A stretch of DNA of 63,862 nt from Halomonadaceae bacterium T82-2 (GCA_001577635.1 LSBP01000014.1:1-63862); one strand, 5' to 3'; shown: positions 10,872 through 21,452, counted from the first letter of the stretch. Numbers and translations: made by a program. Notes: generated from the letters alone by a model not told the origin.

Positions 10872-11543
10872 TCATTGCCACAGTCGGGTGCTGTGGGCCA
10901 GCAGGTCGAGCAGGGTCTGCCAGGGCGGCAGCCAGGGCGCCAGCCCGGCCGCCAGCAGCAGCATGACCATCGAGTTGCCCGGCTCCCGATAGTCGAACAG
11001 CTTCATCGCCGTGCCGAAGGAGCGCTTGAGCCGCGAGCCGACCAGGTCGACGCTGTAGAGCTCGTCGAGCAGCAGGTGGATAATGCCCCCCACCACCAGG
11101 GCCACGCCCTGCGCCCAGGCCTGCCAGGCCGGCTGGGCGAGCCATTGATAGCTCAGCGCGGTGGTGGTCAGCCCGCACAGGCCCATCGCCAGCAGCGAGT
11201 GCCAGATGCCGCGGTGCACGCTGAAGCGCCGGAAGATCGCCCCGGCGCCGTAGCGCACCGCGACATACAGCCCGCCGCAGCCGACCAGCAGCATCGCCGG
11301 GCTGACCCGCCCCTGCAGCCAGCAGGCGCCGGCGACCACCGCCAGCAGGGCGAAGAGGTTGAAGATCAGGCGAATGGCCCGGGAATGGTCGGAGTCGATG
11401 TCCGGCAGGATGCCGCCGAAGGCGGTCAGTGCAGCCAGCGAGGCGCCCTCGGGGGGCGTCCACAGGGTCGCCTGCCAGCCGCCGACGGCCAGCAGCGCGC
11501 CACCGGCCACGGCCACGCTGAAATGAGTCTTGAAGTCGGCCAC
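10872..11543 (-). CDS. YdjM-like metal-dependent membrane hydrolase family protein
   Basis: A 223-residue polytopic membrane protein of the DUF457/YdjM type. The signature residues are the N-terminal ADFKTHF histidine, GGILPDIDSDHSRAIR, the internal SVHRGIWHS and the later HLLLDELYSVDLVG. These His/Asp motifs suggest a metal-dependent hydrolase embedded among about five membrane segments; the E. coli relative is LexA-controlled, but no clear LexA box is seen here. I chose the GTG at 11543 because AGGTGG precedes it by 6 bp; an ATG at 11609 would add a non-homologous leader. It is convergent with dctD. Function is unproven. Confidence 0.72.
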   Translation of the reverse strand: MADFKTHFSVAVAGGALLAVGGWQATLWTPPEGASLAALTAFGGILPDIDSDHSRAIRLIFNLFALLAVVAGACWLQGRVSPAMLLVGCGGLYVAVRYGAGAIFRRFSVHRGIWHSLLAMGLCGLTTTALSYQWLAQPAWQAWAQGVALVVGGIIHLLLDELYSVDLVGSRLKRSFGTAMKLFDYREPGNSMVMLLLAAGLAPWLPPWQTLLDLLAHSTRLWQ

Positions 11544-11662
11544 GCGCCGCCACCTGCGAATGACTGGATGTAAATCCAGATTATCGCGCACGGCACCTCG
11601 GAAAAACAATCAGTTGAGCGCGAGAAACCGGCCCCCGGAGCGCCGTCCGGAGGCCCGGGCCG

Positions 11663-12205
11663 TCAGGCGGGATCGGTTGCGGCGAGGTACTCGTCCTTCA
11701 GCGTGACGTAGTTGCCGGCGGTATAGGTGAAGAACTGCCGCTCGGCCTCCTTCAGGGGGCGCAGCGACCGGGCCGGGTTGCCGGCGTAGACGTGCCCGCT
11801 TTCCAGGCGCTTGCCGGGCGTGACCACCGCGCCGGCGGCGATGATCACCTCGTCCTCGACCACGGCGCCATCCATGATGGTGGCATTCATGCCCACCAGC
11901 ACCCGGTCGCCCACGGTGCAGCCGTGCAGGATCGCCTTGTGACCGATGGTCACGTCGTCGCCGATGCTCAGCGGGTAGCCGCCGGGGTTGTAGTCGCTGG
12001 CGTGGGTGATGTGCAGCACGCTGCCATCCTGAATGCTGACCCGCGCACCGACGCGGATGCGGTGCATGTCGCCGCGCACCACCGCCATCGGCCACACCGA
12101 GCAGTCGTCGCCCAGCGTCACGTCGCCCAGCACCACGCAGTCCGGGTCGATGTAGACGCGCTCGCCGAGCTGCGGCGTGTAGCCGCGAAAGGTTCTCAGG
12201 TTCAT
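11663..12205 (-). CDS. yrdA: gamma-carbonic-anhydrase-like hexapeptide protein YrdA
   Basis: A 180-residue left-handed beta-helix protein of the gamma-class carbonic anhydrase family. It has the family segments VVRGDMHRIRVG, GSVLHITH and TIGHKAILHGCTVGD, where the histidines line up with the zinc ligands. E. coli YrdA and related proteins often lack measured anhydrase activity, so the enzymatic role is uncertain. A strong GGAGGTG precedes the ATG. The NSS transporter gene lies 21 bp upstream, so the two may be cotranscribed. Confidence 0.88.
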   Translation of the reverse strand: MNLRTFRGYTPQLGERVYIDPDCVVLGDVTLGDDCSVWPMAVVRGDMHRIRVGARVSIQDGSVLHITHASDYNPGGYPLSIGDDVTIGHKAILHGCTVGDRVLVGMNATIMDGAVVEDEVIIAAGAVVTPGKRLESGHVYAGNPARSLRPLKEAERQFFTYTAGNYVTLKDEYLAATDPA

Positions 12206-12226
12206 GATTCGTCACCTCCTCGCGAT

Positions 12227-13567
12227 TCAGAACAGTCCCGACAGCAGTACCACCACCACCAGCGGAATGGAAACGTAGCGCACCAGGGCGCGCCAGGTGC
12301 GGAAGCCGCCCGGCCCGGCATCCAGGGCACGCTCGGCGGCCTCGGCGGACATCACCCAGGCCGCGAAGATGGCGATCAGCAGCCCGCCCACGGGCAGGAA
12401 GAAATCGGTGGGCACGGTGGTCACCAGATCGAAGAAGTTCATCTCGCCGATCCAGTGCACGTCGGCCATGGTCGAGAACGACAGCACCGACAGCAGGCCC
12501 ACGGCCCAGACCGCGATGCCCACCAGCGCCGCCGAGCGGCCGCGCTTGAGCCCGGCGCCCTGCAGGGTGGCGACCATCGGCTCGGCGAGGTTGATCGACG
12601 AGGTCCAGGTGGCCAGCAGCAGCAGCAGGAAGAACACCGCCAGCCACAGCGAGCCGCCGGGCAGTTCGGCGAAGGCGATCGGCAGGGTGACGAACATCAG
12701 CCCCGGGCCCTCGCCGGGGTCCAGGCCCTGCGAGAACACCACCGAAAAGATGGCGATGCCCGAGAGCAGCGCCACCAGCACGTCGAGCACCGCCACCGCG
12801 GCCACCGCCCGCGGCAGGCTCTGGTGATCCGGCATGTAGGCGCCGTAGGCCATCAGCGCACAGGCGCCCACCGCCAGGGTGAAGAAGGCATGGCCCATGG
12901 CGTTGAGCACCACCGACAGCGTGATCGCCGAGGCATCGGGGGTGAACAGCCAGGCCATCGCCGTGCCGAAGCCGTGCGTGGTGGTGGCGTAGACGGCCAG
13001 CACGATCAGCAGCAGATAGAGCAGCGGCATCAGCAGGTTGTTGAGCTTCTCGAGTCCGCCGGAGATGCCCGCGGCGACCACCGACATGGTCAGCAGCATG
13101 AACAGGGTATGGTTGAAGGTCATGCGCAGCGGGTCGGCGAGGAAGTCGTTGAAGTTGGCGCCGATCGCCTGCGGCGTGCCGCCGGCGAAGTTGCCGTTGA
13201 TCGACTCCACCAGGTACTCGATCGACCAGCCGGAGACCACCGAGTAGAACGACAGGATGAAGAACACGGTGATCACCCCGAACACGCCGAGCCAGCGCCA
13301 GTGCGGCGAGGCCCCGGCGGCCCGCGCCAGGTGGCCGAGCGACTGCATGGGGCTGCGCCGTCCGGCGCGGCCGATGAGGATCTCGGCCATCATCACCGGC
13401 AGCCCCAGCAGCACCACGAAGGCGATGTAGAGCAGCAGGAAGGCCGAGCCGCCGTTCTCGCCGGTCATGTAGGGGAAGCGCCAGATATTGCCCAGTCCCA
13501 CCGCGGCGCCGGTGACCGCCAGTATGAATGCACGCCGGCTGCTCCAGCGCTCCAGTGTCTCTTTCAT
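12227..13567 (-). CDS. sodium-dependent NSS-family amine/amino acid transporter
   Basis: A 446-residue inner-membrane symporter of the neurotransmitter:sodium symporter family. The first helix has the hallmark AVTGAAVGLGNIWRFPY, which shapes the Na+ and substrate sites, and about eleven further hydrophobic segments follow. The ATG at 13567 (MKETLERWSSRR) is preceded by AAGGGA; an upstream ATG at 13594 adds a leader without homology. The substrate cannot be read from the sequence; LeuT-type amino acid or tryptophan uptake is typical. Na+ coupling suits a halophilic lifestyle. Confidence 0.86.
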   Translation of the reverse strand: MKETLERWSSRRAFILAVTGAAVGLGNIWRFPYMTGENGGSAFLLLYIAFVVLLGLPVMMAEILIGRAGRRSPMQSLGHLARAAGASPHWRWLGVFGVITVFFILSFYSVVSGWSIEYLVESINGNFAGGTPQAIGANFNDFLADPLRMTFNHTLFMLLTMSVVAAGISGGLEKLNNLLMPLLYLLLIVLAVYATTTHGFGTAMAWLFTPDASAITLSVVLNAMGHAFFTLAVGACALMAYGAYMPDHQSLPRAVAAVAVLDVLVALLSGIAIFSVVFSQGLDPGEGPGLMFVTLPIAFAELPGGSLWLAVFFLLLLLATWTSSINLAEPMVATLQGAGLKRGRSAALVGIAVWAVGLLSVLSFSTMADVHWIGEMNFFDLVTTVPTDFFLPVGGLLIAIFAAWVMSAEAAERALDAGPGGFRTWRALVRYVSIPLVVVVLLSGLF

Positions 13568-13766
13568 CGCTCGTGTCCCTTGTTGTCCCGCCACGGGCGC
13601 CGGCGCGGCCTGCCGTGCCGACGGCGCTCGAAAGCCGCAAGCCTAGCAGGGGCGGCGCGGCACGGGAATGGCGCCGCCCGGGCGATCGTCGATGCGGCGT
13701 TGAAACCCGCCGGGTGCGGCCGCATCTAACAAACAGTTCCCCTTCTTGCAGACGAGGCCACCGCGC

Positions 13767-15818
13767 ATGTCCCGCAACCCCTTGCTCGAGACCCACACCC
13801 TGCCGCCCTTCGCCGAGATCCGGCCGGAACACGTGGTGCCGGCGATCGAGCGGATCCTCGACGAGAACCGTGACGCCATCGATCGGCTCGCCGCCCGGGC
13901 GGAGCGCGAGACGCCCATCTGGGAGAGCCTCGCCGCGCCCCTGGAAGCGCTCAACGACCGCCTGTCCCAGGCCTGGTCGCCGGTCTCGCACTTGAACGGC
14001 ACGATGAACAACCCCGAGCTGCGCGAGGCCTACCAGGCCTGCCTGGCCAGGCTCTCCGAATACGGCACCTGGCTGGGCCAGCACGAGGGGCTGTTCCGCG
14101 CCTACCAGTCCCTCAGGGACTCGCCGGCCTGGGCCGAGCTCGATGCCGCCCAGCAGCGCTCGGTCGACAACACCCTGCGCGACTTCCGGCTCGCCGGCGT
14201 CGATCTGCCGGCCGACGCCAAGCGGCGCTACGGCGAGATCCAGGCCCGGCTCTCCGAGCTGTCCAACACCTTCGCCAACCAGGTGCTCGACGCCACCCAG
14301 GCCTGGCACAAGGACGTCACCGACGCCAACGCCCTCGACGGCCTGCCGCAGAGCGCCCTGGACACCCTCAGGGCCAACGCCGAGGCCAAGGGCGTCGACG
14401 GCTATCGCATCACCCTCGACTTCCCCAGCTTCTTCCCGGTGATCTCCTACGCCAGCGACCGCGAGCTGCGCCGCGAGATCTACACCGCCTTCGTCACCCG
14501 CGCCTCGGACGTCGGCCCCGATGCCGGCGAGTTCGACAACGCACCGGTCATCGAGGAGATCCTCGCCCTGCGCCAGGAACTGGCCACGCTGCTCGGCTTT
14601 GCCACCTATGCCGACTACTCGCTGGCCACCAAGATGGCCGAGTCGCCGCGCCAGGTGCTCGACTTCCTCGCCGACCTCGCCGAGCGCGCCCACCCCCAGG
14701 CGCAGGAGGAGTTCAACGAGCTCGAGGCCTTCGCCCGGGAGTCGCTCGGCCTCGAGAGCCTCGAGCCGTGGGATGTCGGCTACGCCAGCGAGAAGCTGCG
14801 CGAGGCGCGCTACGCCATCTCGCCGGAACAGCTGCGCCCCTACTTCCCGGCGCCGCAGGTGATCGACGGGCTGTTCCGCGTCACCGGGCGGCTCTATGGC
14901 CTGCGCTTCGTCGAGGACGAGACGGCCCCGCGCTACCATCCGGACGTGCGCTACTACACGATCCACGACGGTGACACGCCGATCGCCGGCTTCTACCTCG
15001 ACCTCTATGCCCGCGAGGGCAAGCACGGCGGCGCCTGGATGGACGAGTGCCGGGTGCGCCGCCAGCGCGAGGACGGCAGCCTGCAGCTGCCGGTGGCCTA
15101 CCTGACCTGCAACTTCACCCGGCCGGTGGGCGAGCGGCCCGCGCTGCTCACCCACGACGAGGTGCTGACGCTGTTCCACGAGTTCGGTCACGGCCTGCAC
15201 CACATGCTCACCCGGCAGACCGTCGCCGACGTCTCCGGCATCAACGGCGTGGCCTGGGATGCGGTCGAGCTGCCCAGCCAGTTCATGGAAAACTTCTGCT
15301 GGGAGCGCGAGGGGCTGGACATGATCGCCGCCCACGTCGATACCGGCGAGCGCCTGCCCGACACGCTGCTCGACAGGCTGCAGGCGGCGCGCAACTTCCA
15401 GTCGGCGATGGGCATGCTGCGCCAGCTGGAGTTCTCGCTGTTCGACTTCCGCCTCCACCACGAACTCGACGCCCCCTCGGCGGCCGACGTCCAGGCGCTG
15501 CTCGACGACGTGCGCGATCGCTACTCGGTGGTGCCGCGGGTCGACTTCAACCGCTTCCAGAACAGCTTCAGCCACATCTTCGCCGGCGGCTACGCGGCCG
15601 GCTACTACAGCTACAAGTGGGCGGAGGTGCTCTCCGCCGATGCCTACAGCGCCTTCGAGGAAGCCGGTATCTTCGATCCCGAAACCGGTGCCCGCTTCCG
15701 CTACCATATCCTCGAGGCCGGCGGCTCGCGGGATGCGGCAGAGCTGTTCAAGGCCTTCCGCGGCCGCGATCCCAGCGTCGACGCGCTGCTGCGCCACAGC
15801 GGCATCCGCGCCGCCTGA
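13767..15818 (+). CDS. prlC: oligopeptidase A (M3 zinc metallopeptidase)
   Basis: A 683-residue cytoplasmic thimet-type peptidase. The zinc site is HEFGH at residues 471-475 in LTLFHEFGHGLHHML, and the C-terminal part keeps the family segment FAGGYAAGYYSYKWAEVLSADAY in pieces. It degrades short peptides, including released signal peptides, in the cytosol. The start at 13767 (MSRNPLLETH) fits the family N-terminus. The neighbour downstream is yheV, a pairing also seen in pseudomonads. Confidence 0.93.
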   Translation: MSRNPLLETHTLPPFAEIRPEHVVPAIERILDENRDAIDRLAARAERETPIWESLAAPLEALNDRLSQAWSPVSHLNGTMNNPELREAYQACLARLSEYGTWLGQHEGLFRAYQSLRDSPAWAELDAAQQRSVDNTLRDFRLAGVDLPADAKRRYGEIQARLSELSNTFANQVLDATQAWHKDVTDANALDGLPQSALDTLRANAEAKGVDGYRITLDFPSFFPVISYASDRELRREIYTAFVTRASDVGPDAGEFDNAPVIEEILALRQELATLLGFATYADYSLATKMAESPRQVLDFLADLAERAHPQAQEEFNELEAFARESLGLESLEPWDVGYASEKLREARYAISPEQLRPYFPAPQVIDGLFRVTGRLYGLRFVEDETAPRYHPDVRYYTIHDGDTPIAGFYLDLYAREGKHGGAWMDECRVRRQREDGSLQLPVAYLTCNFTRPVGERPALLTHDEVLTLFHEFGHGLHHMLTRQTVADVSGINGVAWDAVELPSQFMENFCWEREGLDMIAAHVDTGERLPDTLLDRLQAARNFQSAMGMLRQLEFSLFDFRLHHELDAPSAADVQALLDDVRDRYSVVPRVDFNRFQNSFSHIFAGGYAAGYYSYKWAEVLSADAYSAFEEAGIFDPETGARFRYHILEAGGSRDAAELFKAFRGRDPSVDALLRHSGIRAA

Positions 15819-15879
15819 CACCGCCCGCCACCATCCACCCGCGCCCCCGGCTCGCCGGGGGCTCGTCACAGGAGGGCCC

Positions 15880-16122
15880 ATGGCCATCCAGAAACGCTTC
15901 ATCGCCGGGGCGATCTGCCCACGCTGCGCCGCCATGGACAAGATCCGCACCTGGGAACAGCACGGCATCCGCTACCGGGACTGCGTGGCCTGCGATTTCT
16001 TCGAGCAGCTGCCCATCGAGGACGAGACCGCGCCGGAGCTCACCACCCGGGTCAACCAGCCGCGCGAGGAGGAGCAAGACAACAGCGTGACCCCGGTGCG
16101 CATCCTCGACCCCAAGGGCTGA
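15880..16122 (+). CDS. yheV: YheV-family putative zinc ribbon protein
   Basis: An 80-residue protein with a compact cysteine motif, CPRCAAMD early and DCVACDFFE near residue 40, forming a four-cysteine zinc ribbon. Pseudomonads have a similar protein directly downstream of prlC, as here. An AGGAGGG ribosome binding site stands 6 bp before the ATG. No function has been established for the family that I know of. Confidence 0.82.
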   Translation: MAIQKRFIAGAICPRCAAMDKIRTWEQHGIRYRDCVACDFFEQLPIEDETAPELTTRVNQPREEEQDNSVTPVRILDPKG

Positions 16123-16143
16123 GCGCGGGCTCCCCCCGAACGC

Positions 16144-16174
16144 AAAAACCCCGCCTTTCGGCGGGGTTTCTGTT
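16144..16174. terminator. bidirectional intrinsic terminator, yheV / dctM
   Basis: A perfect 10-bp stem, AAACCCCGCC / GGCGGGGTTT with loop TTTC, has T-rich tails on both strands. It lies between the convergent yheV and dctM genes and can serve both. Confidence 0.9.
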
Positions 16175-16193
16175 TCATCTCGGGGCGTCGCGT

Positions 16194-17576
16194 TCACGAC
16201 AGCAGGTTGGGCAGCCACAGCGAGATCGCCGGGATGTAGGTGATGGCGATCAGGAACAGCAGCAACAGGCACAGCCACGGCAGCGCCGCCTTGATCACCC
16301 AGCCGATCGAGCGGTTGGTGATCCCCGCGGTGACGAACAGGTTGAGTCCCACCGGTGGCGTGAGCATGCCGATCTCCATGTTGACCACCATGATGATGCC
16401 CAAGTGGATGGGGTCGATGCCCAGCTGCATGGCGATCGGGAACAGGATCGGCGCCATGATCAGCAGGATCGCCGACGGCTCCATGAAGTTGCCCGCCGCC
16501 AGCAGCAGCAGGTTGACGACGATCAGGAACCCCCACGCCGGCAGGCCCCAGGAGACGATCGCCTCGGCGATGTGATGGGGAATGCGCTCGGTGGTCAGCA
16601 CGTGGGCGAAGAGCATGGCGTTGGCGATGATGAACAGCAGCATCATCGACACCTTGGCGCCATCCAGCACCACCTCGCGCACCTCGCGGTTGACGAACGA
16701 GCCGACCAGCGCCAGCGGCGTCTGCCACAGGTTGCGCACGGCCGCCGCGGCCAGGTTCTCGTCGGGGCGCTTCCAGGGAATGCCCTTGAGCGGGCCCATG
16801 TCGCGGTAGCCGATCACCGCCACCAGCCAGGCGTAGATCGCGGCGATCGCCGCCGCCTCGGTGGGGCTGGCCACGCCGCCGTAGATCGAGCCCAGCACCA
16901 GCAGGATCAACAGCAGCCCGGCCGTGGCCTTGCCGCCGGAGCGCAGCAGCGCGCCGAACCCCGGGAACGGCTGGGCGGGCAGCTTCATGCGCCGCGCCGA
17001 GATATAGATGGCCAGCATCAGGATCGAGCCCATCATCAGCCCGGGGATCAGGCCGGCCATGAACATCTTGGCCGCCGAGACCTCGGTGGCCGCCGAGTAG
17101 ACCAGCATGACGATCGACGGCGGAATCAGGATGCCCAGCGTGCCGGCGTTGGCGATCGCCCCGGCGGCATAGGACTCCGGGTAGCCCTGACGGACCATGC
17201 CGGCGATGACGATCGAACCGATCGCCGCCACCGTGGCCGGCGAGGAGCCGGAGACCGCGGCGAACAGCATGCAGGCCAGCACCGAGGCCATCGCCAGGCC
17301 GCCCTTGACGTGGCCCACCGCGTCGGTCGCGAAGTTGATCAGCCGCCGCGCCACCCCGCCGGTGGAAAGGAAGGCGCTCGACAGGATGAAGAAGGGAATC
17401 GCCAGCAGCGTGTAGTGATTCGAGACCGACTCGAACAGCTTGATGGCGATCGAGCCCAGCGAATCATTGGAGAACAGCAGGATCGTGGTCACGCTGGAGA
17501 AGCCCAGCGCGAAGGCAATCGGCATGCCCAGGAAGATGGCGCCGAACAGCAGGATGAACAGGGTCGCGATGGTCAT
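16194..17576 (-). CDS. dctM: TRAP transporter large permease DctM
   Basis: A 460-residue membrane protein of the TRAP large-subunit (DctM) family with about 12-13 hydrophobic segments. Family patterns include AAVSGSSPATVAAIGSI, GILIPPSIVMLVY and the repeat-symmetric NMEIGMLTPPVGLNLFV near the end. A central loop of charged residues (about 260-290) is longer than usual. It forms the Na+-driven channel of a C4-dicarboxylate importer with DctQ and DctP. The gene overlaps dctQ by 4 bp. Confidence 0.93.
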   Translation of the reverse strand: MTIATLFILLFGAIFLGMPIAFALGFSSVTTILLFSNDSLGSIAIKLFESVSNHYTLLAIPFFILSSAFLSTGGVARRLINFATDAVGHVKGGLAMASVLACMLFAAVSGSSPATVAAIGSIVIAGMVRQGYPESYAAGAIANAGTLGILIPPSIVMLVYSAATEVSAAKMFMAGLIPGLMMGSILMLAIYISARRMKLPAQPFPGFGALLRSGGKATAGLLLILLVLGSIYGGVASPTEAAAIAAIYAWLVAVIGYRDMGPLKGIPWKRPDENLAAAAVRNLWQTPLALVGSFVNREVREVVLDGAKVSMMLLFIIANAMLFAHVLTTERIPHHIAEAIVSWGLPAWGFLIVVNLLLLAAGNFMEPSAILLIMAPILFPIAMQLGIDPIHLGIIMVVNMEIGMLTPPVGLNLFVTAGITNRSIGWVIKAALPWLCLLLLFLIAITYIPAISLWLPNLLS

Positions 17577-18133
17577 GAGCGGCCCTCCTTGTCATGGGGC
17601 TCGTCGGCGGCGCCCTCTTCGGCGAGACGCAGGCTCTCCTCGCCCTCGTCGGAGAAGCCGAAGCCGTCGGCCTCATCCTTGATCACGCGCCAGCCGAGCT
17701 CGAGAAAGCGCAGCACCAGAAGGCCCAGGCCGATCGGCAGGATCAGGGTCGCCTGCCACTTGGGTATGGGGATGTCCTGCAGCTCGATGCCGATCATCTT
17801 GGTCAGCGACAGGTACTGGTAGCTGCCGACCAGCAGCAGGCCGCAGTAGGTCAGGCACACCGCCAGGGCGACGAGGGTGACGATGCGGCGTCCGCCGCGC
17901 GGCAGCTTCTTGACCAGCACGTCGACGCCGATGTGGGCGCCGTGCTTGATCCCCCAGGAGGCGCCGAACAGCACGAACCAGCCCGACAGGTAGAGCGAGG
18001 CCTCCTGCGCCCAGCTGATCCCCTCGGCCAGCACGAAGCGATAGAACACCTCGACACCCACCAGCAGCACCATGGCCACCAGCAGCGCCGAGAAGATCGC
18101 CTCCTCCAGCTTGTTGAGCCAACGTACAATCAT
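17573..18133 (-). CDS. dctQ: TRAP transporter small permease DctQ
   Basis: A 186-residue four-helix membrane protein of the DctQ family; the typical GISWAQEASLYLSGWFVLFG segment is at about 44-63. It couples DctM to the periplasmic binding protein. The C-terminal 30 residues are acidic and hydrophilic, facing the cytoplasm. A strong inverted repeat separates it from dctP upstream, which may lower its expression relative to the binding protein. Confidence 0.9.
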   Translation of the reverse strand: MIVRWLNKLEEAIFSALLVAMVLLVGVEVFYRFVLAEGISWAQEASLYLSGWFVLFGASWGIKHGAHIGVDVLVKKLPRGGRRIVTLVALAVCLTYCGLLLVGSYQYLSLTKMIGIELQDIPIPKWQATLILPIGLGLLVLRFLELGWRVIKDEADGFGFSDEGEESLRLAEEGAADEPHDKEGRS

Positions 18134-18154
18134 GGTCTTTCCTCATGGAGACAA

Positions 18155-18180
18155 CGACGGCGCCCCGGGGGGCGCCGTCG
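18155..18180 (-). promoter_or_regulatory. intercistronic hairpin between dctP and dctQ
   Basis: A 10-bp perfect stem, CGACGGCGCC / GGCGCCGTCG with a 6-nt loop, sits between the dctP stop and the dctQ ribosome binding site. No T-run follows. Such a structure can protect the upstream message and give more DctP than DctQM, which TRAP systems need. Confidence 0.65.
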
Positions 18181-18198
18181 CCGGATGCCTCGGGCCGA

Positions 18199-19338
<1,140 letters not shown>

Positions 19339-19364
19339 TTACCGAAGGCGTTATCACGTCATGC

Positions 19365-19414
19365 GTGCGAAGATCCACACAGCTCATTCAGGCTTTTGTG
19401 CGGGAACCCGCACA
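19365..19414. promoter_or_regulatory. DctD-type upstream activator sites
   Basis: A perfect palindrome, TGTGCGGG-AA-CCCGCACA (19397-19414), lies about 110 bp upstream of the -24 element. A weaker partner, GTGCGAAGATCCACAC (19365-19380), has its centre 33 bp away, about three helical turns. The GTGCGG/CCGCAC half-sites resemble the DctD sites known from rhizobial dctA; assignment to this DctD is inference. Confidence 0.7.
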
Positions 19415-19462
19415 CTTTTATCGCTCCGCGCACTCACCCCCGCAAACGAACACCCACAAACG

Positions 19463-19488
19463 AAAAAACCCCACCGTAGGGGTGGGGT
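19463..19488 (-). terminator. metF intrinsic terminator
   Basis: On the minus strand ACCCCACC-cctac-GGTGGGGT is followed by a T-run, 28 bp after the metF stop. Confidence 0.9.
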
Positions 19489-19515
19489 CCGTGAATCACG
19501 CATACCGCATGGCCG

Positions 19516-20355
19516 TCAGGCGAGGTTGTCGAGGATGCGCAGCGCCGGGGTGGCCTGGTTGAGCGTGTAGAAGTGCAGCCCCGGGGCGCCGCCGTCGAGC
19601 AGCCGCTGACAAAGCCGGGACACCACCTCCTCGCCGAAGGCCTGGATGCTCTCGCTGTCGTCGCCGTAGGCCTCGAGCTGCTTGCGGATCCAGCGCGGGA
19701 TCTCGGCCCCGCAGGCATCCGAGAAGCGCGCCAGCTTGGTGTAGTTGGTGATCGGCATGATGCCCGGCACGATCGGCTTGTCGACCCCCAGGGCCCGCGC
19801 CCGCTCGGCGAAGTGGAAATACGCCTCGGCACTGAAGAAGTACTGGGTGATGGCCAGATCGGCACCGGCCTGCATCTTGCGCGCGAAGTTCTGCAGGTCG
19901 TGCTCGAGACTCGGCGCCTGCGGATGGGCCTCGGGGTAGGCGGCCACCGCGATCTCGAAATGATCGCCGGTCTCGGCACGGATGAACTCGACCAGCTCGT
20001 TGGCGTAGCGCAGCTCGCCGACGCCGCCCATGCCCGAGGGCAGGTCACCGCGCAGCGCCACCAGGCTGTCGATGCCGTCGGCGCGGTAGCGCTCGAGCAA
20101 CTCGCGCACCTGGGCCTTTTCGCTGCCGATGCACGACAGGTGCGGTGCGGTGCTGATGCCGCCGTCGCGGACGCGCTGTACCGTTTCATGCGTCCGCGCC
20201 TGGGTCGACCCGCCGGCGCCGTAGGTCACCGAGAAGAAGCGCGGCTTGCGCTCGGCCAGGGCATCCCGGGCAGCCATGAGCTTCTCCCGCCCGGCATCGG
20301 TATTGGGGGGAAAGAATTCGAAGCTGATGCCCAGCGGATGCTCGTGTGCGCTCAT
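19516..20355 (-). CDS. metF: 5,10-methylenetetrahydrofolate reductase
   Basis: A 279-residue flavoenzyme that reduces 5,10-methylene-THF to 5-methyl-THF for methionine synthesis. It opens with the family signature SFEFFPPNTDAGREKL, keeps FFSVTYGAGGSTQ with the FAD-contacting region, and has AITQYFFSAEAY and VPGIMPITNY. Length matches bacterial MetF. In many relatives metF sits beside ahcY; here it is about 13 kb from ahcY and metK and has its own terminator. Confidence 0.94.
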   Translation of the reverse strand: MSAHEHPLGISFEFFPPNTDAGREKLMAARDALAERKPRFFSVTYGAGGSTQARTHETVQRVRDGGISTAPHLSCIGSEKAQVRELLERYRADGIDSLVALRGDLPSGMGGVGELRYANELVEFIRAETGDHFEIAVAAYPEAHPQAPSLEHDLQNFARKMQAGADLAITQYFFSAEAYFHFAERARALGVDKPIVPGIMPITNYTKLARFSDACGAEIPRWIRKQLEAYGDDSESIQAFGEEVVSRLCQRLLDGGAPGLHFYTLNQATPALRILDNLA

Positions 20356-20504
20356 CGGTCAACCCTTGTCGTTTCCATGCGTGCAGAATGCCCGCATTGT
20401 GCCCGCCGGGCTTGCCGACGACCAATGAAAGTTTCGAGGTCGATCATGAAGCCCGGTCATGTTGCCGGCTCGCCCTCGGCACTGGCCATGAGCGCGGGTC
20501 ATGA

Positions 20505-21452
20505 TCACGCCGGCGACGGCGTCTGGCAGTCACCGCCGGTCAGGCAGGCCCGCCCCTCGAGCTGCAGCGTGGCATGATGGATGCCGAAGCGCTCGTGCAG
20601 CCGGGCGTAGGCCTCGCGCAGCACACGATCATTGTCCGCCTCGGCGTCCACAACCAGATGCAGGCTGAGCAGCGGGTCCTGGGGCGTCAGCCCCCAGAGG
20701 TGCACGTCATGGACGTCGCTGACCCCTTCCACCGAGGCCAGCGCCTCGTGGATCTCGGCGATCTCGACCCCGTCCGGGGTGCCCTCGAGCAGGGTATGGG
20801 CACTGCGCCGAACGATCTTCCAGGCCCCGCGCAGGATCAGCGCCGCGGCAAGCAGCGACAGCAGCGGGTCGGCGACGTCCCAGCCGGTGAACATGATCAC
20901 CAGCGAGGCGACGATCGCCGCCACCGAACCGAGCAGGTCGCCCATCACGTGCAGGATGGCGCCACGCAGGTTGATGTTGTCGCGGTCGCCGGCATGCAGG
21001 ATGGCGAACCCCCCGAGGTTGACCAGCAGCCCCAGCACGGCGACGCCCATCATGGTTCCGGCCATGACGTCCACCGGGGCATAGAAGCGCTTGATGGCGG
21101 CGATCACGATGCCCACGCCGATCGCCAGCAGGGTCAGGCCGTTGACGAAGGCCGCCAGCACCTGGAAGCGCTGGTAGCCGAAGGTGCGGCGGGCGTCCGG
21201 CGCGCGCCGCCCGAGGCGGAAGGCGAACAGCGCCAGCCCCAGCGAGGCGGCGTCGCTGACCATGTGCCCGGCATCGGCCAGCAGCGCCAGCGACCCGGAC
21301 CACCAGCCACCGATGACCTCGGCCAGCATGAAGCCGGCGGTCAGCCACATCGCCAGGCGCACCCGGCGTTCGCTGTCGGCGGTCACGGTGGGCGCATGGT
21401 CGTGGTCATGATCGTGATCATGGCCGTGATGGTGAGCGTGATCGTGCGCCAT
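20505..21452 (-). CDS. CDF-family divalent cation exporter (ZitB/CzcD-like)
   Basis: A 315-residue cation diffusion facilitator. The N-terminus is a histidine cluster (HDHAHHHGHDHDHDHDHA) that can bind zinc. The transmembrane metal site is SLALLADAGHMVSDAASL with a second HD pair at HVMGDLLGSV, and the C-terminal cytoplasmic domain shows DVHDVHLWGL. It probably exports Zn2+ or a similar ion by proton exchange. It stands as a single gene; no metal regulator is adjacent. Confidence 0.9.
   Translation of the reverse strand: MAHDHAHHHGHDHDHDHDHAPTVTADSERRVRLAMWLTAGFMLAEVIGGWWSGSLALLADAGHMVSDAASLGLALFAFRLGRRAPDARRTFGYQRFQVLAAFVNGLTLLAIGVGIVIAAIKRFYAPVDVMAGTMMGVAVLGLLVNLGGFAILHAGDRDNINLRGAILHVMGDLLGSVAAIVASLVIMFTGWDVADPLLSLLAAALILRGAWKIVRRSAHTLLEGTPDGVEIAEIHEALASVEGVSDVHDVHLWGLTPQDPLLSLHLVVDAEADNDRVLREAYARLHERFGIHHATLQLEGRACLTGGDCQTPSPA

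Noticed and set aside
11610-15968. A 1452-codon open frame on the minus strand
   Set aside because: It is antisense to prlC over much of its length and overlaps yrdA and the NSS gene in another frame; low-complexity composition shows a GC-rich shadow.
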